Notes: generated from the letters alone by a model not told the origin. 12,273 nt of DNA from Planctomycetota bacterium (GCA_021160625.1 JAGHCE010000067.1:1-12273), one strand, 5' to 3'. Positions 1 through 7,545 are shown, numbered from the stretch's first letter. Numbers and translations are program-made.

Positions 1-274
1 AAAATCTCTCGAACTCTTAGGCTGACCACATCCGCCTGTCCGTGGAGGGCTTCGCCGCTTTCTGCAATGTGGCACTGGCGGCTTGCCCACCAGTGGGGGT
101 CTTCGACCCCTTCCTGCTATGGGGGAGGGCTTCGCCCCCTCTTTGCTATGGGGGCCACGGGCGTTGCCCGAGGCAATCAACTGACCTTCCGCGGGCGAGG
201 CGTGCCTCGCCCCTACGTCGTGGTTCTTTGTGTTTCTGTGGCTTGTGGTGAAAGATTTTCGCGCGCTGCGTTGG
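1..274. repeat. Hairpin-mosaic intergenic repeat, zone A
   Basis: Non-coding spacer downstream of the minus-strand mutase gene. It is built from short inverted repeats joined by recurring linkers. Examples are GGGGTC/GACCCC with loop TTC at 96-110, an AGGGC-TTC-GCCCC module near 125-140, CGGGC-GTT-GCCCG within about 150-174, and a 9-bp stem GGGCGAGGC/GCCTCGCCC with a 2-base loop at 193-212. The linkers TTTGCTATGGGGG and CTGACCTTCCG recur in other spacers of this window. Positions 124-216 match 6859-6951 at 92 of 93 bases. I see no convincing gene in 1-60. Small ORFs here are low-complexity readings of the palindromes. The hairpins could protect or terminate the 3' end of the mutase transcript, but none is followed by a T-run on the minus strand. 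Confidence 0.8.
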
Positions 275-1606
275 CTACCCGGCGGGCTTGCCGATAATCT
301 TTGAGACGCGCCGGAAGCCCTCGTCCCGCAGGATCTGGGTCTTCGCTTCGAGGACCAGGCGCAGCAGCGGCTCGGTGTTCGACTTGCGCACGTTGAACCA
401 CCAGTCGTCGTACTCGACCGAGATGCCGTCAAGGTATGATATTTTCGCATCGCCGAACGCTCCGGCCATCTCGCGGATCTTGGCGTCCTTGTCCTCGACC
501 TCGAAGTTGACCTCGCCGGTGTTGAAGTAGCGCCTGAGCGGCTTGACGATTTCGCTCAGGGGAATGCCGGCGGCCGAGATGACGTTGAGGAGTTTGACGA
601 AACCGATCGCGGCGGAGTCGGCGTAGAAGTTGTCGCGGAAATAGTAGTGCCCGGAGAGCTCCCCGGCGCAGAGGCCGTTTTTCTCTCGCAGCGTCGCCTT
701 CATAAACGCGTGGCCGACTCGCTCGGCAAGCCCTCTGCCGCCGGCGGCCTCTATCTCTTCAGGGACCACGCGGCTGGAGCGCAGGTCGTAGAGCACTAAG
801 CCGCCGGGTTCGTCTTTTAGCATATCCCTCGCTATGATCGCCGTGACGAGGTCGCACGGGATGATTTCGCCCTTCTCGTCCACGAAAGCGCACCTGTCGG
901 CGTCCCCGTCGAAGGCCACTCCCAGGTCGGCGCCGCTGCGTCTGACCGCCTCTTGGAGGTCTCTCATATTCTCGGCCTTGAGCGGATTGGCCTCGTGGTT
1001 AGGAAAGGCCCCGTCCAAGTCGAAGTAAAGCCTTTCGGTCTCTATGGGAAGCTCGTCGAGCACCGCCGGCAGCGTCAGCCCCGCCATACCGTTTCCGGCG
1101 TCTATCGCAACCTTGAGCGGCTTGATGCCGGATGCGAACTTGAGGACATGCTTTTTCAAGTCCTCGATGACCGACATCCTTGTGACCTTGCCCTTGACGC
1201 TTGCCGTCTTGTACTCGCCGCCGGTGACCATTTTCTCGATCTCGGCAAGCCCCGTTTCCGAGCCCACAGGTATGGCGTTTTCGCGCGAGACCTTGAGGCC
1301 GTTGTACTGCTTGGGGTTGTGGCTTGCGGTTATCTCGACGCCGCCGGGAAAGCCGTAGCTGGCTATTGCAAAGTAGTTGCCCGGCGTCGACAACAGCCCC
1401 GCGTCGACGCAGTCTACGCCGGCGTCAGTAGCCCCGTCTATGAATGCCTTCGAGAGGCTCTCCCCGGACTTTCTCATATCGCGCGACACGAGGAGCCTCT
1501 CGCCGTCGATAAACTGCGCCACGGCGTTGCCGATTTTCTTCATCAGCGCTTCGTCGAGCTCGTCCGGGTAGATGCCCCTGATGTCGTATGCCTTGAATAT
1601 GATCAT
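275..1606 (-). CDS. manB: Phosphomannomutase/phosphoglucomutase (alpha-D-phosphohexomutase)
   Basis: This 443-residue protein should interconvert hexose 6-phosphate and hexose 1-phosphate (mannose and/or glucose) in the cytoplasm, feeding GDP-mannose or UDP-glucose synthesis. All four family signatures are present in order: the phosphoserine loop TASHNP (Ser95), the metal loop DGDADR (233-238), the sugar-specificity loop GELSGHYYF (315-323), and the phosphate-binding loop RKSNTEP (407-413). Length and motif spacing match the ManB/AlgC-type bifunctional mutases. The ATG at 1606 overlaps the stop of the upstream oxidoreductase by 4 bp (ATGA), with a G-rich SD-like GGTGGGGGG just before it, so translation is probably coupled. 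It is the last gene of a three-gene minus-strand operon. Whether mannose or glucose phosphate is preferred cannot be read from the sequence; the symbol is provisional. Confidence 0.93.
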   Translation of the reverse strand: MIIFKAYDIRGIYPDELDEALMKKIGNAVAQFIDGERLLVSRDMRKSGESLSKAFIDGATDAGVDCVDAGLLSTPGNYFAIASYGFPGGVEITASHNPKQYNGLKVSRENAIPVGSETGLAEIEKMVTGGEYKTASVKGKVTRMSVIEDLKKHVLKFASGIKPLKVAIDAGNGMAGLTLPAVLDELPIETERLYFDLDGAFPNHEANPLKAENMRDLQEAVRRSGADLGVAFDGDADRCAFVDEKGEIIPCDLVTAIIARDMLKDEPGGLVLYDLRSSRVVPEEIEAAGGRGLAERVGHAFMKATLREKNGLCAGELSGHYYFRDNFYADSAAIGFVKLLNVISAAGIPLSEIVKPLRRYFNTGEVNFEVEDKDAKIREMAGAFGDAKISYLDGISVEYDDWWFNVRKSNTEPLLRLVLEAKTQILRDEGFRRVSKIIGKPAG

Positions 1607-2652
1607 TGTGGCCCCCCACCGCTATGCTCAAAAGCCATACCGATAATGCCCCCGCCGCCGGCAAGCAGCATCTCAAAGGCCTCAGGCGCCTCGCCAAACG
1701 GCAGCCTGTGCGTGATGAGCGGCTTCATATTGAGCCCGCCGGTCGCCATTTGCCTCAAGACCTCTTTCAAGTTCCTGTTGACCGTCCAGCGAACGTACGC
1801 GATCGGGTAGTCGACCGCGTCGTTCTCGTACGACTCGTCGTACCGGCCGGGGCCCGCCGCCTTCACCGCGTACGCCTCAAGCTCCTTGGCGTGCCACGCT
1901 CCACCCCCGGACCCCGTGGGGGAGCCGCCGTTGACGAACGATATCCTGCCCTTCTCGCGCAGGAGTTCCATCGCCAGGTCAGCCGGTTCCCCGGACTTTC
2001 CGGCCGCGATTACCGCTATATCGGCCCCGGCCCCCTCGGTGTAAAGCCCGACCGCCTCGGTAATCGCATCGTCGCCGGGGGCAAAAGCAAAGTCCGCCCC
2101 TACCGAAAGCGCGACCAGGCGGCGCTCTTCGACGGGCTCGATGCCGACCACCACGAGCCCCATCGCCTTGGCAAGCTGCACCGCAACGAGGCCCAAAAGC
2201 CCTAACCCGATTATAACACACGTTTCGCCCATCTGTGGCCGGACGAGCCTCAATCCGTTGAGAGGAAACGTGGCAATAGCCGCAAAGGCCGCCTCATCGG
2301 GCGCCACGCCGTCGGGCACCTTGGCGAAGTTGAGCCTGCGTGGAGCACTCGCCCCGGCGTGTCCGGCAAAGGCTGCGTCGGAACCGTACACCGCGACCAG
2401 GTCACCGATACTAACCCCCTCGACCGCCTGCCCCGTATCGCGCACAAAGCCGCAATTGGCATACCCGATCCGGCGGTCGTCCGTGCGCATACCGGGGTTT
2501 TCGCGTATCCGGCCTATGATGGCTTTTTCCGTCCCCGCACTTACGGCGCTCCAGGCGGTCTCCACGAGCACGGCGTTAGGGTCGTCGAGGACGGGCGCGT
2601 CCCTGTCCTCAAAAAAGAGACTTCCCTTCGGGCTTACCAGGAGCTGCTTCAT
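1603..2652 (-). CDS. MDR-superfamily (zinc-type alcohol dehydrogenase-like) oxidoreductase
   Basis: The protein has 349 residues from the ATG at 2652, which is preceded by the purine-rich SD AGGAAGGAAAGG. The longer in-frame start at 2724 lies inside the upstream gene and adds a basic stretch unlike the family. The N-terminal GroES-like domain carries the SAGTE motif near residue 40 and an IGYANCGFV segment. A Rossmann fold follows with VIIGLGLLGL (GxGxxG) near residues 166-175. The C-terminal half contains PGRYDESYENDAVDYP and YVRWTVNRN, then KPLITHRLPF, a pattern I associate with oxidoreductases encoded beside polysaccharide or sugar genes. The CGxCxxC structural-zinc lobe is absent and classical catalytic Cys/His ligands are not evident, so zinc independence is possible. 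The substrate is unknown. The gene overlaps the HD gene by 44 bp and the mutase by 4 bp, so all three are likely co-transcribed. Confidence 0.82.
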   Translation of the reverse strand: MKQLLVSPKGSLFFEDRDAPVLDDPNAVLVETAWSAVSAGTEKAIIGRIRENPGMRTDDRRIGYANCGFVRDTGQAVEGVSIGDLVAVYGSDAAFAGHAGASAPRRLNFAKVPDGVAPDEAAFAAIATFPLNGLRLVRPQMGETCVIIGLGLLGLVAVQLAKAMGLVVVGIEPVEERRLVALSVGADFAFAPGDDAITEAVGLYTEGAGADIAVIAAGKSGEPADLAMELLREKGRISFVNGGSPTGSGGGAWHAKELEAYAVKAAGPGRYDESYENDAVDYPIAYVRWTVNRNLKEVLRQMATGGLNMKPLITHRLPFGEAPEAFEMLLAGGGGIIGMAFEHSGGGPQ

Positions 2653-3643
2653 CTGTTTCCTTTCCTTCCTCGGCAGGGCCGGAGCCCTCGGCAAAAATGT
2701 CCCCCTTGTAGAGGTAACCTTCAAACATCTTCTGGTAAGGCGTCCAGTTGTTCTTCATCCCGGGCTCCTCGGACACGGTCCTGAAGAACGCCTCCAGCTT
2801 CGCGTCGATGTTGTCAAGATAGTGCAGCACAATCGCCTCCGCCGTCATCGGTCGGCGCACGGCTCCGAACTCGGGCATGCCATGATGGCTGAGGATATAG
2901 TGCTTCAACACGTCGACGAGCGCCTTTGGGAACCCTTCCACATCCGCGACCTTCTCCTCCAGGAGCGAAACCCCGATGGCGATGTGCCCGACGAGCCTGC
3001 CGGCGTCGCTGTAGTTGATCTCAGTCTGGTAGCAGAACTCGTCCACCTTGCCGATGTCATGTATCAGCACGCCGACCAGTAGCAAATCGCGATCGAGTTG
3101 CTGGTAATGCTCGCAAAGTTTGAGGGCCGCCTCGGCCATCGAAGTGGTATGCTCGAGGAGCCCGCCGATGTATGCGTGATGCATCTGCGAGGCGGCAGGG
3201 GCGCGCTTGAACTTCGAGCAGAGGTCCTCGTCTGCGAATATCGCCTCGACGAGCGCCCCCAGGTGCGGATTGCGGATCTCGTCCATAATTTCCCTGAGGC
3301 GGGCCATACAGGCGTCAATGTCCTTGTCGGTGTGCGGGAGAAATGCGGAGGCCTCCTCCTTCTCCAGCAGTTTTTCCTCCAGCGAGTCGACATTGAGCTG
3401 GAGGGCGTCCTGGTAGGTCCGTACCGTTCCCTTGACGAGAACGTGCTTGGCCTTACGAAGGGCGTCTGTGGCCTGCTGAGGGATGTCCCAGTATATCCCG
3501 GCAACCGTGCCGCCGGCATCACCCAGCCGCAGCCTGGCAAACGGACGGCCGTTTTTCGTGGTGCTGAGGCGGTATTCCCTCAGCAGGAAAACATCCTCGA
3601 CGTTGTCACCCTCTCGCAGCTGGCTCACCGGTATCTTCGCCAT
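2609..3643 (-). CDS. HD-domain 3'-5' exoribonuclease, YhaM-like
   Basis: This 344-residue protein resembles YhaM/CBF1-type 3'-5' exonucleases, which trim single-stranded RNA (and DNA) in the cytoplasm. Residues 1-90 look like an OB-fold nucleic-acid-binding domain (VSQLREGDNVEDVFLLRE, then FARLRLGDAGGTVAGIYWD). Residues about 155-285 form an HD phosphohydrolase domain with the expected metal ligands: H165 in GGLLEHT, H195-D196 in LIHDIGK, H220 in GHI, H253-H254 in LSHHG, and D277 in YLDNID. GWTPYQKMFEGYLYKG-like sequence (here NNWTPYQKMFEGYLYKG) near residues 298-314 is a family C-terminal signature. A Glu/Lys-rich tail of about 30 residues follows. I prefer the ATG at 3643 over the TTG at 3646 because GGAAGGTG lies 7 bases upstream. 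It is the first gene of the operon. Its final 44 bases overlap the oxidoreductase start. Confidence 0.9.
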   Translation of the reverse strand: MAKIPVSQLREGDNVEDVFLLREYRLSTTKNGRPFARLRLGDAGGTVAGIYWDIPQQATDALRKAKHVLVKGTVRTYQDALQLNVDSLEEKLLEKEEASAFLPHTDKDIDACMARLREIMDEIRNPHLGALVEAIFADEDLCSKFKRAPAASQMHHAYIGGLLEHTTSMAEAALKLCEHYQQLDRDLLLVGVLIHDIGKVDEFCYQTEINYSDAGRLVGHIAIGVSLLEEKVADVEGFPKALVDVLKHYILSHHGMPEFGAVRRPMTAEAIVLHYLDNIDAKLEAFFRTVSEEPGMKNNWTPYQKMFEGYLYKGDIFAEGSGPAEEGKETDEAAPGKPEGKSLF

Positions 3644-3675
3644 CAATTTTCACCTTCCATATGTTCCAACGGGCA

Positions 3676-3710
3676 AACGAAGATTCTATTGCCGCCTCCA
3701 CCCAAGTCAA
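3676..3710 (-). promoter_or_regulatory. Sigma70-type promoter of the HD-oxidoreductase-mutase operon
   Basis: On the minus strand, a -35 box TTGACT (3705-3710) is separated by 16 bases from a -10 box TAGAAT (3683-3688). Each box differs from consensus at one position. Transcription would start near 3676, giving a leader of about 33 bases before the ATG at 3643, with the SD inside it. The repeat field begins just upstream, at about 3721. Confidence 0.6.
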
Positions 3711-3720
3711 GCCGCACAGC

Positions 3721-4011
3721 GGGAGGGGGGACTTCGTTCACTCTTTGCTATGGGGGCCACGGACGTTGTCCGTGGCAATCAGATGACCTTTCGCAGGCGA
3801 AGCGTGCCCTCCACGGCGGGTAAACCTCGCCCTTGCATCTATTATGCGCGCATCGGCCAACAAGTAGGATGGACATTTTTGTCCGTCGGCATTTATTCCG
3901 CGCGCGGCAAGCCGCGCCCTATGTTTGTGGTGAAAGTGATGCGCACGCGGCAAGCCGCACCCTACGTTTGTGGTAAGAGTGATTGTGGCGGCATATGATA
4001 CCGTGCGCGTT
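3721..4011. repeat. Hairpin-mosaic intergenic repeat, zone B
   Basis: The spacer between the HD operon and pdxB has no credible gene. It holds several perfect inverted repeats: GCCACGGAC/GTCCGTGGC with loop GTT (3756-3776), GGACA/TGTCC with loop TTTT (3871-3884), GCGCGGC/GCCGCGC with loop AA (3902-3917), and GCGGC/GCCGC with loop AA (3947-3958). The last two lie in an imperfect tandem duplication of about 42 bases (3900-3940 and 3941-3983) that also repeats the linker CCTAYGTTTGTGGT. The opening linker CTCTTTGCTATGGGGG (from about 3741) is shared with zones A and D. Both the tandem copies and the hairpins sit downstream of pdxB on the minus strand, so they would form the 3' part of its transcript. 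No T-run follows them. Confidence 0.75.
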
Positions 4012-5160
4012 CTATGTGTCGATACGGAAGCCGAGGGCTCGGAGTTTCCCGACGAGGGCGTCGCCGGCGTGCTTGAGTGTGATGCACGTATTGTGGAACT
4101 CACGGCGGACCGGGTAGGTCTTTCGGAGCTTGTCGAAGAAGGCGGGGCGCTTGGCCTCTGGGAGCGTCAGGATGTCGCGCATCCGGGCGTCGTCACCCTC
4201 GATGTCGCAGACGTCCAGAACCACTTCCCTAAATACGTCCTCGTTCTGGCGGCCGTCCGCGTCGATCTCCAGATTGGGGCAGCGGGGGGTGGGAAGGACG
4301 TCCGCCATTTCCCACAGGGGCGCCTTTCCCAGGAAGGAGCAGGCCGCGGTGTATATCATCTCGGTACCTCGGACCTTGCCGTCGAGGCCATAGCCGGCGA
4401 TGTGGGGGGTAGCGATGGCGGCGCGCTCGATGAGGCCGGTATTGGGATTGGGCTCGTTTTCCCAGACGTCGAGGACGACCTCGCTGAGCTGGTCGGAGTC
4501 GAGGGCGCGCTTGAGGGCGCGGGTCTCGGCTATCTGGCCCCTGGCGGTGTTTACCAGCACCGAGCCCGGCTTCATCGTCGCTACGAATTCCTCGTTGACA
4601 ATCTGATAGGTCGGATCGGGCCCGCCGTATGCAAGCGGCGTATGGATGGTGAGAAAGTCCGCTTCGAAGAGCCGTGTCAGCGGCAGGTATTTCTCGTCGT
4701 GTGTCTTGCGGGCCAGCGGCGGGTCGTTAAGGAGCACCTTCATTCCGAGCGCCTCGGCCCTTGTCGCCACGCGGCTGCCGACGTTGCCGACGCCGACGAC
4801 TCCGATGGATTTGTCCTGGAGCCTGTAGCCGCCGCGCTTGGCCAGGACCAAAAGCGCCGCCGTGACGTACTCGGCCACAGACGTCGCGTTCGAGCCGGGC
4901 GCCGAGGCGAAGCCGATGCCGCGCTTGTCGAGGTAGTCGGTGTCGATATGATCCGTGCCGATGGTCGCCGTCGCGACGAAGCGGACATGCGAGCCTTCGA
5001 GCAGGTCGCGGTCCACCTTCGTGACCGAGCGCACCAGGAGTATGTCGGCGTCGGCCAGGAGCTTCGCCGTCATAGCGCGCCCCCGAACCAGCGTCACCCC
5101 GCCGAGCGTCCCAAAGGCCTCGGCTGCAAAGGGGATGTTCTCATCGGCAACGACTTTCAT
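4012..5160 (-). CDS. pdxB: Erythronate-4-phosphate dehydrogenase
   Basis: PdxB oxidises 4-phosphoerythronate to 2-oxo-3-hydroxy-4-phosphobutanoate in the DXP-dependent vitamin B6 pathway. The 382-residue length is normal. The N-terminus MKVVADENIPF is characteristic. The catalytic D-2-hydroxyacid dehydrogenase domain shows TIGTDHID (67-73), the NAD Rossmann motif GVGNVGSR (123-130), NTARG with Arg207, DVWENEP with Glu236, and TPHIAGY with His253. The C-terminal dimerisation domain includes YPVRREF (349-355), a PdxB hallmark that separates it from SerA or glyoxylate reductases. The ATG at 5160 has GGAG 6 bases upstream. It is a single gene with its own promoter, divergent from gnd. Its substrate comes from erythrose-4-phosphate, so it is metabolically near the pentose-phosphate pathway. 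Confidence 0.95.
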   Translation of the reverse strand: MKVVADENIPFAAEAFGTLGGVTLVRGRAMTAKLLADADILLVRSVTKVDRDLLEGSHVRFVATATIGTDHIDTDYLDKRGIGFASAPGSNATSVAEYVTAALLVLAKRGGYRLQDKSIGVVGVGNVGSRVATRAEALGMKVLLNDPPLARKTHDEKYLPLTRLFEADFLTIHTPLAYGGPDPTYQIVNEEFVATMKPGSVLVNTARGQIAETRALKRALDSDQLSEVVLDVWENEPNPNTGLIERAAIATPHIAGYGLDGKVRGTEMIYTAACSFLGKAPLWEMADVLPTPRCPNLEIDADGRQNEDVFREVVLDVCDIEGDDARMRDILTLPEAKRPAFFDKLRKTYPVRREFHNTCITLKHAGDALVGKLRALGFRIDT

Positions 5161-5187
5161 AGCAATCTCCGTCGAGGGGGCTTTTCA

Positions 5188-5222
5188 ACGCCCCATAATA
5201 CCATCAATCTTCATCCTGACAA
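5188..5222 (-). promoter_or_regulatory. pdxB promoter, extended -10 type
   Basis: On the minus strand, the -35 box TTGTCA (5217-5222) is 16 bases from the -10 box TATTAT (5195-5200). TGG precedes the -10, making a TGn extended -10. The predicted start is near 5188, about 28 bases before the ATG at 5160. An inverted repeat GGGGC/GCCCC with an 8-base loop lies at 5177-5194, over the likely start site. It could influence initiation or be incidental. Confidence 0.6.
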
Positions 5223-5371
5223 GCCTGTTATTCCCATCCTGCTTTCCCGGAGGCGTTTTGCAGGTGTCGGCCGGGGCTTGCGTTTTTGCTTGCGAACATA
5301 CGTCGGGAACATATCATTGTGGGTCATTTGACTGATAAATGGTTTCGAACATTTCTATGAGGGGTGGAAAA

Positions 5372-6783
5372 ATGGCCAAGCAGCAATTCGGCGTTCTGGG
5401 ACTGGCGGTAATGGGGCAGAACCTTGCCCTCAACGTGGTCGAGAAGGGTTTCTCGGTGGCGGTGTTCAACCGGACCGCCTCACGCACGGAGACCTTTATG
5501 GCCGGATCCGCCAAGGGAAAGAACCTCGTTGCGACCTACAGCCACCAGGAATTCGCCGCCGCCCTCGAATGCCCGCGCAAAATACTGTTGATGGTCAAGT
5601 CCGGCTCGCCCGTCGACGAGCAGATAGCCCTTCTCAAACCGCATCTTGAGAAAGGTGACGTCATAATCGACGGCGGCAATTCGCTCTTCAAGGATACCGA
5701 GCGCCGCAGCGAGGCGCTCGCCAGGGACGGTATCCTCTACATCGGCACGGGCATCTCCGGCGGCGAGGAAGGCGCACTTCTGGGCCCCTGCATAATGCCC
5801 GGCGGCCAGAAAAAGGCCTACCAGGTCGTTGAGTCGATACTGACGACGGTAGCCGCACAGGTTGATGACGGCGCCTGCTGCACCTACATCGGCCCCGGGG
5901 GCGCGGGCCACTACGTCAAGATGGTCCACAACGGCATCGAGTACGGCATTATGGAGATACTCGCCGAGGTCTACGACTCGCCAAGCGAGTACTCTCGCTG
6001 ACCCCCGATGAGATGCATAGTATGTTCGCCGAGTGGAACGACGCGGAACTGGGCGGCTATCTCCTGGAGATTACCCGCGACATAATGGCCAAAAAGGACG
6101 ACCTCGACACGGGAGAGGCGCTCGTGGAGTTGGTGCTCGACACGGCCAAGCAGAAGGGCACCGGCAAGTGGACTTCCCAGGAGGCCTTCGACATCGGCGT
6201 GCCCGTTGGGACGATAACCGCCGCCGTCGAGGCGCGCGTCATCTCCGGCTACAGGGACGAGCGCATCGAGGCCGAAAAGGCCATCAAGGTCCGCCCGAGG
6301 GTTTTCAGGGGCGACAGGGCCAAGGCCGTCAACTGGCTGCGCTCTGCGGCCTATGCCTCGATTATCACGTCGTACGCCCAGGGGATGGCGATGCTGTCAA
6401 GGGCCAGCGACGAGTACGATTACAATCTGAACCTCTCCGAGGTGGCGCGCATCTGGAAGGGCGGCTGCATTATCCGTTCGAAGCTCCTCGACCCGATAAA
6501 GCTCGCTTACAAGCGAAAGCGCAGGCTCGCCAACATCCTCGTGGCGCCGTTTTTCAGGCGCGCGGTCAAGAAGGCCTCTAAGGACTGGCGGCGTGCGGCT
6601 CGGCTGGCCGTCGAGCACGGCATACCGGCGCCGGCCATCCAGGCCTCCCTGGCCTACTTCGACGCGTACCGCACGGCAAGGCTCCCCGCGAACCTCACGC
6701 AGGCGCAGCGGGATTGCTTCGGCGCGCATACCTACCAGCGCACCGACCGCGAGGGCACCTTCCACTCCAAGTGGCAGGAGTAG
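5372..6783 (+). pseudogene. gnd: 6-phosphogluconate dehydrogenase (decarboxylating), broken by one frameshift
   Basis: Gnd converts 6-phosphogluconate to ribulose-5-phosphate, CO2 and NADPH in the oxidative pentose-phosphate pathway. The first frame (ATG 5372, SD GAGGGGTGG) encodes the NADP domain: GLAVMGQN (10-17), NRT (33-35), GGNSLFKDT (101-109), GISGGEEGA (127-135), and GGAGHYVKMVHNGIEYG (177-192) with catalytic Lys183 and Asn187. It then departs from homology after AEVYD and stops at 5999-6001. The +1-shifted frame resumes exactly at KRVLSLTPDEM (5983 on) and runs to TFHSKWQE at 6780, with GTGKWTSQEA, AQGMAML, IWKGGCIIR and LPANLTQAQRDCFGAHTYQR. Adding one base restores about 470 residues, the usual length. 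No second lesion is visible, so a sequencing or assembly error or a very recent mutation fits best. It is divergent from pdxB. Confidence 0.9.
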
Positions 6784-7330
6784 CCGGAGGGGGTCTTCGA
6801 CCCCATCCTGCTATGGGGGGGGCCACGGGCGTTGCCCGAGGCAATCCACTGACCTTCCGGAGGGCTTCGCCCCCTCTTTGCTATGGGGGCCACGGGCGTT
6901 GCCCGAGGCAATCCACTGACCTTCCGCGGGCGAGGCGTGCCTCGCCCCTACAGGTGGTGCGTGTGCCACGGCGGGTCTTGCCCCGCCGTGCGGAGGGCTT
7001 TGACCCCTTCCTGCTATGTGGCACTGGTGGCTGCGTAGGGTGGACATTCTTGTCCGCCATCGTTTATTCCGCGTGGGTTAAAGCCCACCCTCAACGCCGT
7101 AGTCGCCAGAGGAACCAAATGGACCCCTAAAAACGCTTGACTAACAAAACAGTCGCTACATTGGCCACGGACGTTGTCTGCGGCGGTCAACTGACCTTCC
7201 GGAGGGCGAAGCTCCCCTTGCCCTTACAGATGGCGATGTGGCACTGGTGGCCCTTTGTAGGGGCGCAATTTATTGCGCCCACAGGTGAAGGGTACGGATG
7301 CATTGGGCGCGATGAATCGCGCCCCTACCG
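6784..7330. repeat. Hairpin-mosaic intergenic repeat, zone D (largest field)
   Basis: This non-coding stretch begins right after the gnd stop with GGGGTC/GACCCC, loop TTC (6790-6804). It holds two direct copies of a module running from CTATGGGGG through CCACGGGC-GTT-GCCCGAGG to CTGACCTTCCG (about 6811-6859 and 6881-6926). Further stems are GGGCGAGGC/GCCTCGCCC (6928-6947), CACGGCGGG/CCCGCCGTG (6967-6990), GGACA/TGTCC-type (about 7041-7055), GTGGG...CCCAC (about 7074-7089), GGGCGCAA/TTGCGCCC with loop TTTA (7261-7280) and GGGCGCGAT/ATCGCGCCC with loop GA (7305-7324). An imperfect ACGGACGTTGTCTG copy sits at about 7168. Short ORFs here are readings of these palindromes; none has a family-like sequence. 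Confidence 0.8.
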
Positions 7331-7545
7331 GTGATATGTATGCCACGGCGGGTACGCCACACCGTCGGCGCCGACGTGGGAATTTCGACTATCCTGGAAC
7401 AGATATGAATTGTGGGGTGTTTATAGCGTCAAAGGGGGGATGGCTTTCGAACTGCCAAGGGGGCTTCGTTGCGCCCTTGCAGGCAGGCAGAGGCAATGTT
7501 TGCGTCCACGGGGGACGTTCACACCGCGTTACTGCGGAGATCACG
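7331..7545. other. Spacer upstream of the flavodoxin-like gene
   Basis: The reading frame of the downstream gene stays open back to about 7273 but passes through hairpin sequence at its 5' end, so the upstream part is probably not translated. Residual repeat-like pieces are visible, for example CCACGGCGGGTACGCC near 7342 and GGGGGCTTCGTTGCGCCC near 7460. I found no convincing -35/-10 pair. GGAG at 7536-7539 is the likely SD of the next gene. Confidence 0.5.

Noticed and set aside
953..1810. A 285-codon plus-strand frame antisense to the mutase and oxidoreductase
   Set aside because: It crosses the junction of two well-supported minus-strand genes and shows no family motif or SD.
2653..2724. 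N-terminal extension of the MDR oxidoreductase to 2724
   Set aside because: It lies inside the HD gene, adds a non-homologous basic stretch, and the ATG at 2652 has a strong purine-rich SD.
3970..5331. A 453-codon plus-strand reading frame antisense to pdxB, suggestive of an overlapping gene
   Set aside because: It mirrors a clearly conserved enzyme in high-GC DNA, has no recognisable domain, and its composition is that of an antisense shadow.
5328..5365. TTGACT as the -35 of a gnd promoter
   Set aside because: The hexamers 16-19 bases downstream (ATTTCT, TTCTAT) are poor -10 boxes and would place the start on the Shine-Dalgarno.
5980..6001. Programmed ribosomal frameshifting in gnd
   Set aside because: No slippery heptamer is visible, the family has no known recoding, and a simple one-base loss explains the break.
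6784..7140. Short plus-strand ORFs starting in the repeat field
   Set aside because: They translate the palindromes in several frames with similar peptides and lack SD sites or family resemblance.
6784..7330. CRISPR array, because of repeated units in the gnd downstream region
   Set aside because: The repeats are not regularly spaced, are themselves hairpin modules of differing sequence, and have no unique spacers of uniform length or cas genes.
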